A stretch of DNA of 64,000 nt from Pyrobaculum neutrophilum V24Sta (GCF_000019805.1 NC_010525.1:1538618-1602617); one strand, 5' to 3'; counted from the stretch's first letter, positions 15,827 through 25,442 are shown. Numbers and translations are program-made. Notes: generated from the letters alone by a model not told the origin.

Positions 15827-16141
15827 GTGAAGATGTGTGAGGTGTTGGCTAGGTTTCTCGTGGAGATTGTGGCGGGGGCCAAGGGCAACGTAGTCAGCTT
15901 CGTAGTCGGCGACGTGTCGCGGTGGGCTGAGGCCAAGATGAGGCCGACGAAGTCGGTGGTGTTTAAAGTCGCCAACATGTGCGAAGCCCTTCTGGCGGCT
16001 GGCTACCTGGAGAAGATCGGGAAGAAGTACATACTGAGGAGGGACACCCCCCTCTGGGCGAAGGCCAAGGCGGGGGACGTGGAGGGGATATGCGACGTCA
16101 TTGAAAACGCTGTTTTCAACTACACCAAGGTTGTTAAGTGA
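15827..16141 (+). CDS. Small DNA-binding-like (winged-helix) protein, unknown
   Basis: About 104 residues from the GTG at 15827; an ATG two codons later is an alternative. The pattern of helices (MCEVLARFLVEIVAG, SRWAEAKMRPTKSVVFKVANMCEALLAAGYLEKI) followed by GKKYILRRDT suggests a winged-helix domain, with ALLAAGYL as the usual helix before the wing. I do not recognise the family. Start chosen from the shared TATA box. The neighbouring genes encode a small membrane protein and a ParA-like ATPase. Confidence 0.58.
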   Translation: MKMCEVLARFLVEIVAGAKGNVVSFVVGDVSRWAEAKMRPTKSVVFKVANMCEALLAAGYLEKIGKKYILRRDTPLWAKAKAGDVEGICDVIENAVFNYTKVVK

Positions 16142-16173
16142 AACAGATATAAGAGGGCGAGCCCCTTCCCACC

Positions 16174-16395
16174 GTGAGGTACGCCATAGGCCTGTCGCTA
16201 AACGCCGCCGCCTTCATACTCGCAGTGCTGTGTCAGTGGCCTATCGCAGCCGCCGTGGTGTACATAGCCAGCGTGGCCCTCCTCCTCCCCACGGCCCAGA
16301 GGAAGAGGGCCGAGGAGAGGCCCCCGGCTGAGGCCAAGAGGGAGCCCACACCCGACGAGATAAAGAGGAGGCCGGTCTCTGCGCCGGAGATATGA
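16174..16395 (+). CDS. Small membrane protein with charged tail, unknown
   Basis: 73 residues. The hydrophobic stretch ~3-40 is probably two closely spaced membrane segments (AIGLSLNAAAFILAVL and WPIAAAVVYIASVALLL), followed by a highly charged tail (QRKRAEERPPAEAKREPTPDEIKRR). GTG start at 16174; TATA-like AGATATAAG ~25 bp upstream. The ATGA overlap with the ParA-like gene argues that the two are co-translated, possibly with the tail contacting the ATPase. Confidence 0.6.
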   Translation: MRYAIGLSLNAAAFILAVLCQWPIAAAVVYIASVALLLPTAQRKRAEERPPAEAKREPTPDEIKRRPVSAPEI

Positions 16396-17159
16396 AGAGG
16401 ATCCTCTTCCTCTCGGGGACGAAGGGGGGCACCGGGAAGACCACCGTCGCGTTGAACACCGCCGTGTTGCTGGCCTACCTCTGGCGCGACGCGGCCGCAT
16501 ACCCCGTGGTCTTCCTCGACCTTACGCCAAACGTGGGCACGGCGGCGCTTGTCCTGATGGGGGACCCCCTGGCCACGTGGGGGAGGCCCTCCCTGTCGGA
16601 CTTCTTCGCGGGGAGGCTCGGGGACCCGCTCAGGGGCTTCTACATGAGGAGGTGGAACACGGAGAAGGGGGCCTTCCAGGTGGTGTTCGCGTACCTGGGC
16701 CAAGACACGCCCGTCGCAAGGCGGCAGCTGGAGCAGGTGTTAAACGCCGTGGAGACGAGGCTGAGGCCCCGGGCCCTGTTTATAGACACGCCGCCGCTCT
16801 CGGCCAACACGCCGGTGGCCGGCCTCGTGGACTACGTCGTGCCGGTGGTGACGCCGGATGTCTCAGCCATAGAGACGACAAAGAGCTACCTGGGGGTCGT
16901 CGGGGGGAGGAGGCTCAAGCCCATTTTGAACATGTACATACCGGAGTACCCAGTAAGCACGGTGCACTCAGCCCCCTGGGATGCCGTGGTGGAGAAGGCG
17001 CTGGGGGAGCGGCCCCACCTGGTTCCCTTCGACAAGTTGCTCCAGGCGGCGAGGCAGGCGCTGGAGGTGGAGGTGCTGAAGCTGAGGCTTTCGGAGTCGC
17101 CGGCCGTCAAAGCGATTATAGAGTACGCAAGGTACCTAGCCGGCGCTATTGAGACCTAG
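16392..17159 (+). CDS. ParA/MinD-family ATPase
   Basis: A 255-residue SIMIBI-class ATPase. The deviant Walker A is GTKGGTGKTT (~9-18) with the signature first Lys, then FLDLTPNVG (A' region) and Walker B LFIDTPPL. MinD/ParA proteins position molecules or complexes on membranes or DNA. No parB, minE or chemotaxis genes are adjacent; the partners in line are the small membrane protein (ATGA overlap) and the HTH-like gene. The C-terminus overlaps the convergent HAD gene by 14 nt. Confidence 0.82.
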   Translation: MKRILFLSGTKGGTGKTTVALNTAVLLAYLWRDAAAYPVVFLDLTPNVGTAALVLMGDPLATWGRPSLSDFFAGRLGDPLRGFYMRRWNTEKGAFQVVFAYLGQDTPVARRQLEQVLNAVETRLRPRALFIDTPPLSANTPVAGLVDYVVPVVTPDVSAIETTKSYLGVVGGRRLKPILNMYIPEYPVSTVHSAPWDAVVEKALGERPHLVPFDKLLQAARQALEVEVLKLRLSESPAVKAIIEYARYLAGAIET

Positions 17160-17901
17160 GGACGCAGCTCTCCGCCTCGTGGAGCACGAGGGGTAGCGTC
17201 TTTAGGCTTTTGACGATGTAGGCTCTACAGGTGACGGACTCCGTCACGTCGCGTTTTGTGTACTGCCCCCACCTGTCTATCAACACTGCGCCGTAGCCCG
17301 CCATCAACGCGCCTAGGAAGTCCTCGTAGAAGTCGTCCCCGATGTGGAGGTAGACGTCTGGCACCACGTCGCCGACGAGCAGAGCCCTAGCCGCTTCGAA
17401 AATCTGAACCGCCGGCTTCACGTAGCCGACGTCGTCTGCGTACAGCTGGAGGTCGACGAGTTGCGATATCCCTAGGTTCGCCAGAAGGCCCCTCGTGGCC
17501 CGTGAGCGCCAGAGCAAGACGTTGGATATTATTCCCACCCTGTAGCCCTCCGCCCTTGCGTGCTTCACCGCCTCAACCGCGTCTTCATAGGGCTGAACCT
17601 CCAGGCGGGAGACCGCCTCGTCTATGGCGTCTTGCACCTGGTATACGTCAAAAGAGGCGTTTATGCCCCTAGACCTCAGCTGGCGCTGGATGTTGAGCAG
17701 GGTGTAGATGGGGGGCACCACCTCCTGCCTCTCCCTCCTGTTTAACTTCATCTTCCTCCTCTCCTCGTTGACGAGGGCGTGTAGCGTCTGATACGGCACC
17801 CGCCCCCCCAGACTTCTGTGTATGGCGTCCACCACCGCCTTAACCGCGGGCTCCACAGGCACCAGGGTGCCCCACACGTCTATAGTCATCAGCTTAACCA
17901 C
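17146..17901 (-). CDS. HAD-superfamily hydrolase
   Basis: About 251 residues. Motif I DVWGTL (nucleophile Asp, haloacid dehalogenase-like form), the helical cap (~18-95), motif II IISNVLLW (Ser/Asn), a conserved Lys in DVGYVKPAVQIF (motif III), and HIGDDFYEDFLGA (motif IV). Probably a phosphatase of small metabolites. The frame extends to 18054, but I chose the GTG at 17901: the box TTATTAAGT at 17920-17928 on the minus strand is 25 bp upstream, and only a short strand precedes motif I. Confidence 0.82.
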   Translation of the reverse strand: MVKLMTIDVWGTLVPVEPAVKAVVDAIHRSLGGRVPYQTLHALVNEERRKMKLNRRERQEVVPPIYTLLNIQRQLRSRGINASFDVYQVQDAIDEAVSRLEVQPYEDAVEAVKHARAEGYRVGIISNVLLWRSRATRGLLANLGISQLVDLQLYADDVGYVKPAVQIFEAARALLVGDVVPDVYLHIGDDFYEDFLGALMAGYGAVLIDRWGQYTKRDVTESVTCRAYIVKSLKTLPLVLHEAESCVPRSQ

Positions 17902-17971
17902 GGCGGAACTACACACAAGACTTAATAACTTTACCCCAGGAACCTTTTTATACGGGGGGCCGGCTGTCCAC

Positions 17972-20389
17972 GTGCGCCTCCTCGTCCTCCCCCTCCTCGC
18001 GGCCTTGGCTTGGGCCTTCCTCTTCGGCCCCACCATAGAGCCCAAGTACGTCAACGCCTACACCTACACCAACCTCACCATCCGCGGCGCGAAGCAGGTC
18101 TATGTGGCTGAGGGCGCCGTGGTCGACTTCAACGCCACGGCTGGAGGCGCTATATACCTAGGCCTAAAGCCGCTGAAGCCCTCTGGCTACGTCGCCCTGG
18201 TGGTGGACAACGAGACGGTGAGGCTCCCCATCCTAGACAGGTGTAGGATCGAGATAAGCGCTTTAAACATGACGTGGAGGATCTCCGTCAACGTAACCGC
18301 GGAGGGCAGCTGCGGGGAGGTCAAGCTCTACGCCAACGGCACAAGGGCGCCGGCGGCTAGCTACATCCCGCCGTACTCCGGCGTGTACGTCGTAACGGCT
18401 ACAGATGGGGTGTTCTACCAAAGGGTTAGAATCGCAGTGGTGCCCAACGTGACCATCGTTGACAACGTCTTCGGCGGCGTCATGAAGATAAGCTTCGCCC
18501 CGCCCCCCAGAGGAGGATCCATCTCGTTGGGGGGGCTGACGTTGCCGGCGTCGGGCAAGGTGGCCGTGGACACGTGGATGCTCGGCGCTGGCAATTACAG
18601 CCTTGTCCTGAGGATCGGAGGCCTGGCGGCGTTCTACAACGTGACGGTGGCCAAGGCGGTGCCCCAGCTGAGGCTGGGCTATAGAGGAGAGTACACCTAC
18701 GGCGAGCCCGTCAACATCACAACCGCCGTGTTGGTGGGCGGCAGGCCCTACAGGACGGCCGTCCAGCTGGCTTTAAACGGGACTAGGTTTGCCGTGGCGC
18801 AGTCGCCGGGGTTCCTCTACATCCCGCTGATCGACGCCGGTCTCTACATCCTGGAGGCGCAGGTCGCCGGCGATAGAAACATCACGTCGGCGTCGGCGCG
18901 CGCGGTCTTCCGGGTGAGCCCCGCGCCCGTCCGCCTTGAGCTGAGGATCAACGGCACCGCGGCGAACCCCTACGTCGCCGAATATGGCAAGGTGCTGTTG
19001 GTGGACGCGAGGGCTATTTCCCTGGTGGAGCCCCGCGGCCGCGTGGCCATATACGTAGACGGGAGGCCTGCCCAAGCCCTCGTCGACACTCTGGAGACGG
19101 GGCCGGGCTTGCACAACATAACCGCCGTCTTTACGCCGGCGAGCGGCAACTTCCGGACTGCGCGCGCCTCGGCTTTGGTATACGTTACCCCCTCCGCGCC
19201 GGAGGTGGCTGTGGAGAAGATCTTCTCCATAGTCTACGGCCAGCCGCTTGAGATCCCCATATATGTGCGGCTGTTTGGGAGGCCGGTAAACGCCGTGGCT
19301 AAGGTGGAGCTGGTCAGTAGGACCTACGTCTTCAACTACACGGTTAAGGTGGTCGGGGGGCTCGGCGTGTTGAAGATCGATAGGTTGCCCGCCGGGACCT
19401 ACCTCGGCACTGTGACTGTGGCGGAGTCCCCAGGTATGCTTTCCGCGAGGGCCACCTTCAACGTGTTCGTAGGTAGCGCATATGTGAAGCTGATCCTCGA
19501 CGTGCCGAAGAGGGGGACCTACGGCGATGCCCTCCCCATAAGGGTAGCCCTCGAGCCCGGCAACGTGCCGGGCAGGCTCTCCCTAGTGATAAACGGGACC
19601 GTGGTGTACTCCGGAAACGCCTCCCGCTACGAAGGGATGTGGGCGCCCCCCCGCGGGGGGGTTTTCAAGATAGCGGCGCGTTTCGAGAGCCTAGACCCCA
19701 ACTACGCCAGCACGGAAAACGTCACCTACGTCTACGTGGACAGGGCGCAGTGCGCCATACGCTTCCAGCTGGAGGGGGACCTACTGCCGAACGCCACGGC
19801 GTATGTCTTGAGGAGCTACGCAGTGCGGGTGCTGTCGCCTCTGCCAGCCCGCATCTATGTAAACGGGAGCGAGGCCGGGCCCCGCCTCGTCTTCAACAGG
19901 ACGGGTCTCTACAACGTCACGGTCTACTTCCCGGGGGACGACAGCTACTACCCCTGCGGCTCCACCCAGCTCTACAGGGTGGTGAGAAACCCGACGGAGG
20001 TGGAGCTCTCGGCCCCGAGGAGGATAGCCCTGGCGGATGGGGGTCTCACCGTGACGATATACGTCAAAAGCCCTGTGGGACACGAGGCCGGCCCCGTCAG
20101 GATCTACATGATAAACAGGACCTACAACTCCACCGAGGTCGTTGACACTACGGCGGAGAGGGAGACGCGGGTGAGCCTCCGCTTCAAGCAGACGGGGGTC
20201 TACACCATATACGTGGAGTACCTCGGCAACAGCTACCTCATGCCGAGTAGGTCCAACCCCATCACGGTCACCGTGGAGCCGAGCTACCTGGGCATCCCCG
20301 CGTTTCTATTCGCCGTATACCTCGTCCCCCTCGCGCTGGGCTTCGCCGCCGCGGCGGTTGCGAAACGCATATTAAAGAGGGGTATATGA
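17972..20389 (+). CDS. Large secreted/surface protein with Ig-like repeats and C-terminal membrane anchor
   Basis: 805 residues from the GTG at 17972. The signal peptide is RLLVLPLLAALAWAFLFGP. A long beta-rich ectodomain follows with repeating ~95-residue Ig-like units: YGEPVNITTAVLV, YGKVLLVDARAI, YGQPLEIPIYVRL and YGDALPIRVALEP are evenly spaced repeat starts. There are many N-x-S/T sequons, and the C-terminal anchor is IPAFLFAVYLVPLALGFAAAAV followed by a basic end. It is probably an S-layer-associated or adhesion protein. TATA TTTTTATAC (17945-17953) lies 23 bp upstream and excludes the longer frame from 17822. Confidence 0.82.
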   Translation: MRLLVLPLLAALAWAFLFGPTIEPKYVNAYTYTNLTIRGAKQVYVAEGAVVDFNATAGGAIYLGLKPLKPSGYVALVVDNETVRLPILDRCRIEISALNMTWRISVNVTAEGSCGEVKLYANGTRAPAASYIPPYSGVYVVTATDGVFYQRVRIAVVPNVTIVDNVFGGVMKISFAPPPRGGSISLGGLTLPASGKVAVDTWMLGAGNYSLVLRIGGLAAFYNVTVAKAVPQLRLGYRGEYTYGEPVNITTAVLVGGRPYRTAVQLALNGTRFAVAQSPGFLYIPLIDAGLYILEAQVAGDRNITSASARAVFRVSPAPVRLELRINGTAANPYVAEYGKVLLVDARAISLVEPRGRVAIYVDGRPAQALVDTLETGPGLHNITAVFTPASGNFRTARASALVYVTPSAPEVAVEKIFSIVYGQPLEIPIYVRLFGRPVNAVAKVELVSRTYVFNYTVKVVGGLGVLKIDRLPAGTYLGTVTVAESPGMLSARATFNVFVGSAYVKLILDVPKRGTYGDALPIRVALEPGNVPGRLSLVINGTVVYSGNASRYEGMWAPPRGGVFKIAARFESLDPNYASTENVTYVYVDRAQCAIRFQLEGDLLPNATAYVLRSYAVRVLSPLPARIYVNGSEAGPRLVFNRTGLYNVTVYFPGDDSYYPCGSTQLYRVVRNPTEVELSAPRRIALADGGLTVTIYVKSPVGHEAGPVRIYMINRTYNSTEVVDTTAERETRVSLRFKQTGVYTIYVEYLGNSYLMPSRSNPITVTVEPSYLGIPAFLFAVYLVPLALGFAAAAVAKRILKRGI

Positions 20390-20395
20390 GGCGGC

Positions 20396-20791
20396 ATGTA
20401 TGCCGTACCCCCCGCGGTTATACTGATCCCGCTGGCCTCCAAGGAGCAAGTGCTCCAGACGGTGAACTACGTCGTTGGGAGACTTAGGCAGATCGGCGCG
20501 CCGGTGAGACACGCCCACTCCGACTCCCCCCTATACCTAGGCTGTAGGGTGGCCAGGGAGGAGGTTGAGAGGGTTGACGTCTATCTCGCCACGGCGGGGG
20601 GAGACTTCGCCAACGTTCTGCCGCAAGCGGAGGAGATCAAGGAGGGGTTCGTCGAGAGGAAAGGCTACGTCCACCTGGTTCAGGGAGTCGCCATATGCTT
20701 CAGGTACCAACTGGGGCAGGAGCCGAGGTTGGCGGAGGTGGTTGTATATACCGTCGGGGCTCCCTACCGGGATTTCAAGCTAAACCTTTAA
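20396..20791 (+). CDS. Hypothetical protein, 131 aa
   Basis: A soluble alpha/beta protein with no recognised family. Visible features are a hydrophobic N-terminal strand (AVILIPLAS), a helix (VLQTVNYVVGRLRQIG) and single cysteines in YLGCRVA and AICFRY. It starts 6 bp after the stop of the surface-protein gene and probably shares its transcript. Its 3' end runs into the promoter of the tRNA-binding-domain gene. Confidence 0.6.
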   Translation: MYAVPPAVILIPLASKEQVLQTVNYVVGRLRQIGAPVRHAHSDSPLYLGCRVAREEVERVDVYLATAGGDFANVLPQAEEIKEGFVERKGYVHLVQGVAICFRYQLGQEPRLAEVVVYTVGAPYRDFKLNL

Positions 20792-20814
20792 ATATATGTA
20801 TAGACGGCGTGGTG

Positions 20815-21141
20815 ATGTCGCTAGTCTCGATAGATGACTTTAAACGCGTCGATCTCCGGGTGGGGAAGGTTCTTGAGGCGGCTAGGGTGGAGGGCTCCAG
20901 GAAGCTTATAAAGCTCGTTGTGGATCTAGGCGCCGAGAAGAGGCAGATCGTGGCGGGCCTAGCGGAATATTATAAGCCGGAGGATCTGGTGGGGAAATAC
21001 GTCGTTGTGGTGGCTAACCTCGAGCCCAAGAGGCTCATGGGCGTGGAGAGCCAGGGCATGTTGTTGGCCACCTGCGACAAGCCTGTACTGCTTACGATAG
21101 AGAGGGGAGGCGATGAACATGTGGGAGAGCGGGTCTGTTAA
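20815..21141 (+). CDS. Stand-alone tRNA-binding (OB-fold) domain, MetRS beta-subunit type
   Basis: A 108-residue protein almost entirely composed of the tRNA-binding domain found at the C-terminus of many MetRS, in Arc1p/EMAP-II and as CsaA/Trbp111: IDDFKRVDLRVGKVLEAARVEG, RQIVAGLAEYY and KYVVVVANLEPKRLMGVESQGMLLA are hallmark segments. The MetRS gene 1.3 kb downstream ends without this domain, so this is probably its trans-acting tRNA-binding subunit. ATG at 20815 follows TATA CTTTAAATATAT by ~25 bp. It overlaps uppS by 29 nt. Confidence 0.85.
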   Translation: MSLVSIDDFKRVDLRVGKVLEAARVEGSRKLIKLVVDLGAEKRQIVAGLAEYYKPEDLVGKYVVVVANLEPKRLMGVESQGMLLATCDKPVLLTIERGGDEHVGERVC

Positions 21142-21835
21142 AATACCAAGCCACATAGCCGTAATTCCAGACGGCAACAGGAGGTACGCGAAGAAGGCCG
21201 GCCTAGACTTCTACCACGCCTACAAGCGGGGCGTGGAGAAGGTGCGGAGCTTCCTCCTCTGGACTCTGGAGCTTAGGGAGATCAGAAACGTCACCTTCTA
21301 CGCCCTCTCCACCGAGAACCTCAGGAGGAGCAGGCTGGAGCTTGAGATACTCTTCAGGATATTCGAGGAGGAGTTTAGGAAGACTCTGGAGGACCCCCTG
21401 ATACACGACAACAGGGTTAGGATAAGGTTCATAGGGGATAGGTCGCCCCTCCCGGGCAGGGTCGTGAAGCTGATGGAGGAGCTCGAGTCCGTCACGAGGA
21501 ACTATACGTCATACAACCTGACCTTCGCCCTGGGCTACGGCGGGAGAGCCGAGATAGTGCGGTGTGTAAAAAGGCTGCTAAGCGGCGAGGTGAAAATCGC
21601 CGATATAAATGAGGACACGCTCTTCCAGTGCCTAGACACCAGGGATCTCCCCAACCCCGAGCCGGACGTGGTCGTGAGGACGGGGGGCGAGAAGAGGCTG
21701 AGCAACTTCCTACTCTACCAGGCGGCCTACTCGGAGCTGATCTTCCTAGACAAGCTCTGGCCCGAGGTGGAGAGGGAGGATTTGGCCTACATAGTGGAGG
21801 AGTACTCCAGGAGGCAGCGGAGGTTCGGCAGATAG
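21113..21835 (+). CDS. uppS: Cis-prenyltransferase (polyprenyl diphosphate synthase, UppS family)
   Basis: Adds cis isoprene units to make the long-chain polyprenyl carrier lipid used for N-glycosylation and surface glycans. 240 residues. HIAVIPDGNRRYAKK (~14-28) holds the catalytic Asp in PDGN, FYALSTENLRR (~62-72) follows, and the C-terminal region is PDVVVRTGGEKRLSNFLLYQ with SELIFLDKLWPE. The ATG at 21113 gives 13 residues before the first motif. It is coupled to the tRNA-binding-domain gene by a 29-nt overlap. Confidence 0.92.
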   Translation: MNMWESGSVKIPSHIAVIPDGNRRYAKKAGLDFYHAYKRGVEKVRSFLLWTLELREIRNVTFYALSTENLRRSRLELEILFRIFEEEFRKTLEDPLIHDNRVRIRFIGDRSPLPGRVVKLMEELESVTRNYTSYNLTFALGYGGRAEIVRCVKRLLSGEVKIADINEDTLFQCLDTRDLPNPEPDVVVRTGGEKRLSNFLLYQAAYSELIFLDKLWPEVEREDLAYIVEEYSRRQRRFGR

Positions 21836-21840
21836 ACGCC

Positions 21841-22458
21841 GTGGACTACGGGCTCCTCGGCGTTTTCCTAGCGGTCCTCCTATCCCACTTCATCCCGTTT
21901 ATCCCCCTGCCGGGGTACATAGCCACTGTGGCGTATGTGGCGGCGCACGGCGATCTTCCCCACATAGCCGCCGCGGTTGTGGCCACCGCCCTCGGCGCGG
22001 CGTTGGGTAAAGTAGCCGTCTTCTTATACGGATACGGCATTGGGAAGGCGGTTATGGGCGAGGAGCTCCAGTACGCCAAGAGGTTCTTCGACAGGGTATC
22101 TAAGTGGGGGCTGGACCTAGCCGTTTTCATATTCGCCGTATCTCCCCTCGCGGACGACGTCTTGTACATACCGCTGGGGGCGGCGGGCTACAGCCTAAGG
22201 CGGTTCTTCCTCGCCGTGTTTGCCGGCAAGCTGGTGCTGTCGGCGGCCATAGCCCTCTTCGCCGACGCCGCGTTGATGGCCGTTGAGAGCTACACGGGGG
22301 ATGTGAGACTGGGGGCGGCGGCGGTGGCGGCGCTCACAGCGGCGGCGACGTTTCTAGTCCTCAGGATAAAGTGGTCGCGGGTGCTGGCGGCGTATGAAGA
22401 CGGCGGGCTTAAAGCCGCCCTCCGGGAGGCGCTCCGCTCAATAGCCAGGCGGAAGTGA
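21841..22458 (+). CDS. DedA/SNARE-associated-like (VTT) membrane protein
   Basis: 205 residues from the GTG at 21841. Hydrophobic segments cover most of the protein. A glycine-rich re-entrant region (AAVVATALGAALGKVAVFLYGYGIGK, ~38-64) and SPLADDVLYIPLGAAGYSLRRFFLAVFAGKL (~98-128) match the VTT/DedA fold, in which an acidic residue and Arg flank re-entrant helices. DedA proteins flip undecaprenyl phosphate and other lipids, which fits the adjacent polyprenyl diphosphate synthase. The link to lipid-carrier recycling is inference. Confidence 0.75.
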   Translation: MDYGLLGVFLAVLLSHFIPFIPLPGYIATVAYVAAHGDLPHIAAAVVATALGAALGKVAVFLYGYGIGKAVMGEELQYAKRFFDRVSKWGLDLAVFIFAVSPLADDVLYIPLGAAGYSLRRFFLAVFAGKLVLSAAIALFADAALMAVESYTGDVRLGAAAVAALTAAATFLVLRIKWSRVLAAYEDGGLKAALREALRSIARRK

Positions 22459-22483
22459 TTTATAGGCGGGCGTTGCATCGCAC

Positions 22484-24181
22484 GTGGCGAAGTACGTAAT
22501 CGGGTCGGCCTGGCCCTACGTACAGACGGTGCCCCACCTGGGCAACTTGATAGGATCCGTCCTCTCGGCCGACGTATACGCCAGGTACCTCCGCCTCCGC
22601 GGCCACGACGTCGTGTTCGTCTCGGGTAGCGACATGCACGGCACGCCGATTGAGGTGGAGGCCATCCAGCTGGGGGTAGACCCCGCCGACTACGCGGCGA
22701 AGATGCATAACATAGTGGCGGAGCTCTTCAAGAGGTGGGACATATCCTTCGACCTCTACACCCACACCCACTCCGATGTGCACATCAAGTTCGTCCAGGA
22801 CTTCTTCCTAAAGATATACAACAACGGCTACATCTTCACTAGGGAGGAGGAGGTGCCCTACTGCCCCAGAGACAGGATATATCTCCCGGACAGGTTCATC
22901 ATCGGGAGATGCCCCTACTGCGGCTACGAGAGAGCCAGGGGGGATCAGTGCGAAAACTGCGGCCGCCTCCTCGACCCCAAGCAGCTGGTTGAGCCGAGGT
23001 GCGCCATATGCGGCTCCAAGCCGGAGTGGCGCCTCACCAGACACTGGTACCTAGACCTGAGGAGGCTCGAGGACAGAATCAGGAGGTACGTGGAGGAGAA
23101 CCCACACCTCCCCCCCAACGCCAAGGAGATGTCTCTCGGTATGCTGAAGGAGGGCCTCAAGCCGAGGGCGATCACGAGGGACAACAGGTGGGGCATACCG
23201 GCGCCTTTCCCAGGCGCCGAGGGGAAAACCATCTATGTGTGGTTCGAGGCGGTGCTCGGCTACATCTCTGCGGTGGCTGAGCTCAAGGGCGAGGAGGGCC
23301 TCCGGCGATACTGGAAGAGCCCAGACACGAAGATCGTCTTCTTTGTGGGGAAGGACAACATACCCTTCCACGTCATAATACTCCCAGCCCTGCTGCTCGC
23401 AAACGGGGATGGCTACGCCCTGCCCACCACCACCGCCTCCACGGAGTACCTCCTCTACGAGGGGGACAAGTTCTCCAAGAGCAGGAGGTGGGGCATATGG
23501 ATAGACGAGGCCCTCCAGCTCATGCCTCCGGACTACTGGCGCTTCGTCCTCGTATACATGAGGCCCGAGAACCGCGACACCAACTTCACCTGGCAAGCCG
23601 CGTTGGAGGTCATAAACAAGGTGTTGAACGACGACGTCGGGAACTACGTAAACAGGGTGCTGACCCTTATCAAAAACAGGATGGGCGGCGCCGTGCCGCC
23701 CCCGGGCACGCCGGCGAAGGAGGACGAGGACTTCGTTGCAAAGGCGACCGACCTCTTCAAAAAAGCCGAGAGGCACTACGATGCGATAGAGCTTAAAGAC
23801 GCGCTACACGCCGTTGTGGAGATAGCCAGGGAGGGCAACAGGTACCTCAACGCCAGAGCCCCCTGGGACCTCCTCCGCAGAGACCGCGAGTCTGCAAACG
23901 CCGTCATGTACCGGGCCTACTGGTCGCTTAAGATGCTGGCGGCGGGTCTAACGCCCGTCACGCCGAGAAGCGCAGAGGAGCTCTGGAGGATGCTGGGGGT
24001 GAGGCAGCCCAGCTGGGAGGAGGCCTACAAGCCGCCGGAGGCCGGGGCCCCCCTCGGCGAAGTAAAGCCGCTGTTTAGGAAATACACGGAGGAGGAGGTG
24101 AAGAACCTCCTCAAGAGGCTGGAGGAGCTGAGGAGCCAGAAGGCCGCCAGGAGGTACCCCTGGGAGCAGGCGCTACTCTAG
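22484..24181 (+). CDS. metG: Methionyl-tRNA synthetase (core, without C-terminal tRNA-binding domain)
   Basis: A 565-residue class I synthetase. HIGH-equivalent PHLGN (~17-21), CP1 with a Zn knuckle ([18 protein letters not shown], ~146-163) plus a second pair (CAIC), KMSKS-equivalent KFSKSR (~329-334), and a helical anticodon domain to the end. The usual tRBD extension is missing; a separate tRBD gene lies at 20.8 kb. GTG start; TATA-like TTTATAGG lies ~23 bp upstream. The last 9 nt overlap the convergent methylthiotransferase gene. Confidence 0.95.
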
Positions 24182-25420
24182 AATCTCGCCGTAGAGGTAG
24201 ACGGGGCCAGCCCCGGCGATTCTCACGTCTACAAACCGGCCCATCAGCTCATCGCCGGCGCCCCTCTTCACCACCACCTGCCTATAGTCGCTTGCCCGCC
24301 CCACCACCAGGCCGTGGTCCACCTCGTCCACGAGAACCACCTCCCGCCTCCCCACACGCTCCCCGTTTCTAAGGAGGGCTACCCTAGCCGCCACCTCAGA
24401 AAGGATTTTGCTCCTCCTCTTCTTCTCGGCGTCTGGAACCTGCCTAGGCATGACGGCGGCCTCGGTGAAAGGCCTGGGGCTGAACCTCGCCACGTGCACC
24501 TTGTCGAACTTCAGCTCCTCCACGAGCTTAACGCTCTCCACGAACTCCTCCTCAGCCTCCCCGGGGAACCCCACTATTATGTCCGTCGCGATGAAGGCGT
24601 CTCCCAGCTCCCTCCTTATCTTACGGACCAACTCCCTATATTCGCCAACGGTGTACCTCCTCCCCATTGCCCTGAGCACTCTATCGCTTCCCGACTGGAC
24701 GGGGAGGTGGAAGTAGCGGTAGACCCTCCCGTCTCTCTTCACCACGTCGAGGAGCTGGTCTGCGAACTTCGCGAAGACCCAGGGCTCAGACATCCCGATC
24801 CTCACCCTGTAGTCCCCCTCGACCTCCCTCAAAATCCTCTCCAGGAGGTCGGGCAGGTTCCAGCCGCCCCTCCACCCCGCGTCGAAGCCGTACGTTATGA
24901 CGTCTTGGCCGGTTAGATACACCTCCCGCGCCCCCCTGGCCACGGCCTCTCTGACGTGCGCCACCACGTCGTCGGGAGACGCGCTTCTTACATAGCCGGC
25001 GCCACCCCTCGTGTACTTCGTGGCGCAGAAGGTGCAGTTCCCGAGGCAACCCACCTGCAGAGGCGCCACGTAGACAACCCCGCCCTCGTACCTCGGCAAC
25101 CTCCTCATCTCCCTCTCCCGGCCCCCCTCCACCTGGGAGGGGTACAGCAGCTCTGCCCCAGGCGCGGCCGACTTAACGGTGTAGGGCCTAAGCCTCGCCA
25201 GGCAGCCGGCGACCACCATCCTCCTCCCCAGCCCAGCCAACTCCCTGATCCTCGCGAGCTGCCTCACCTCGCCGTCTTCCCTAACTGCGCAGGTGTAGAC
25301 CAGTACCAAGTCCGCCTCCTCGGGGCTGTCCGCCCTCTCAAGGCCCAGCCTCTGCCTAACCACCTCCGCGTCCGCCTTGGCCAGCCAGCAGCCGTAGGTC
25401 TCGACGTAGATCTTGCCCAC
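24173..25420 (-). CDS. tRNA-t6A37 methylthiotransferase (archaeal MiaB/CDKAL1-like radical SAM)
   Basis: A 415-residue MiaB-family enzyme: an UPF0004 N-terminal domain with three cluster cysteines (YGCW ~11, YTCAV ~45, AGCLA ~77), a radical SAM domain with CLGNCTFC (~129-136), and a C-terminal TRAM domain (from ~350). The archaeal e-MtaB group converts t6A37 to ms2t6A37, tying it to the sua5 product in this window. GTG start at 25420, with CTTAAG-type box ~25 bp upstream. Confidence 0.88.
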
Positions 25421-25442
25421 GGGAGGGAGGCGAAGTACAAAC

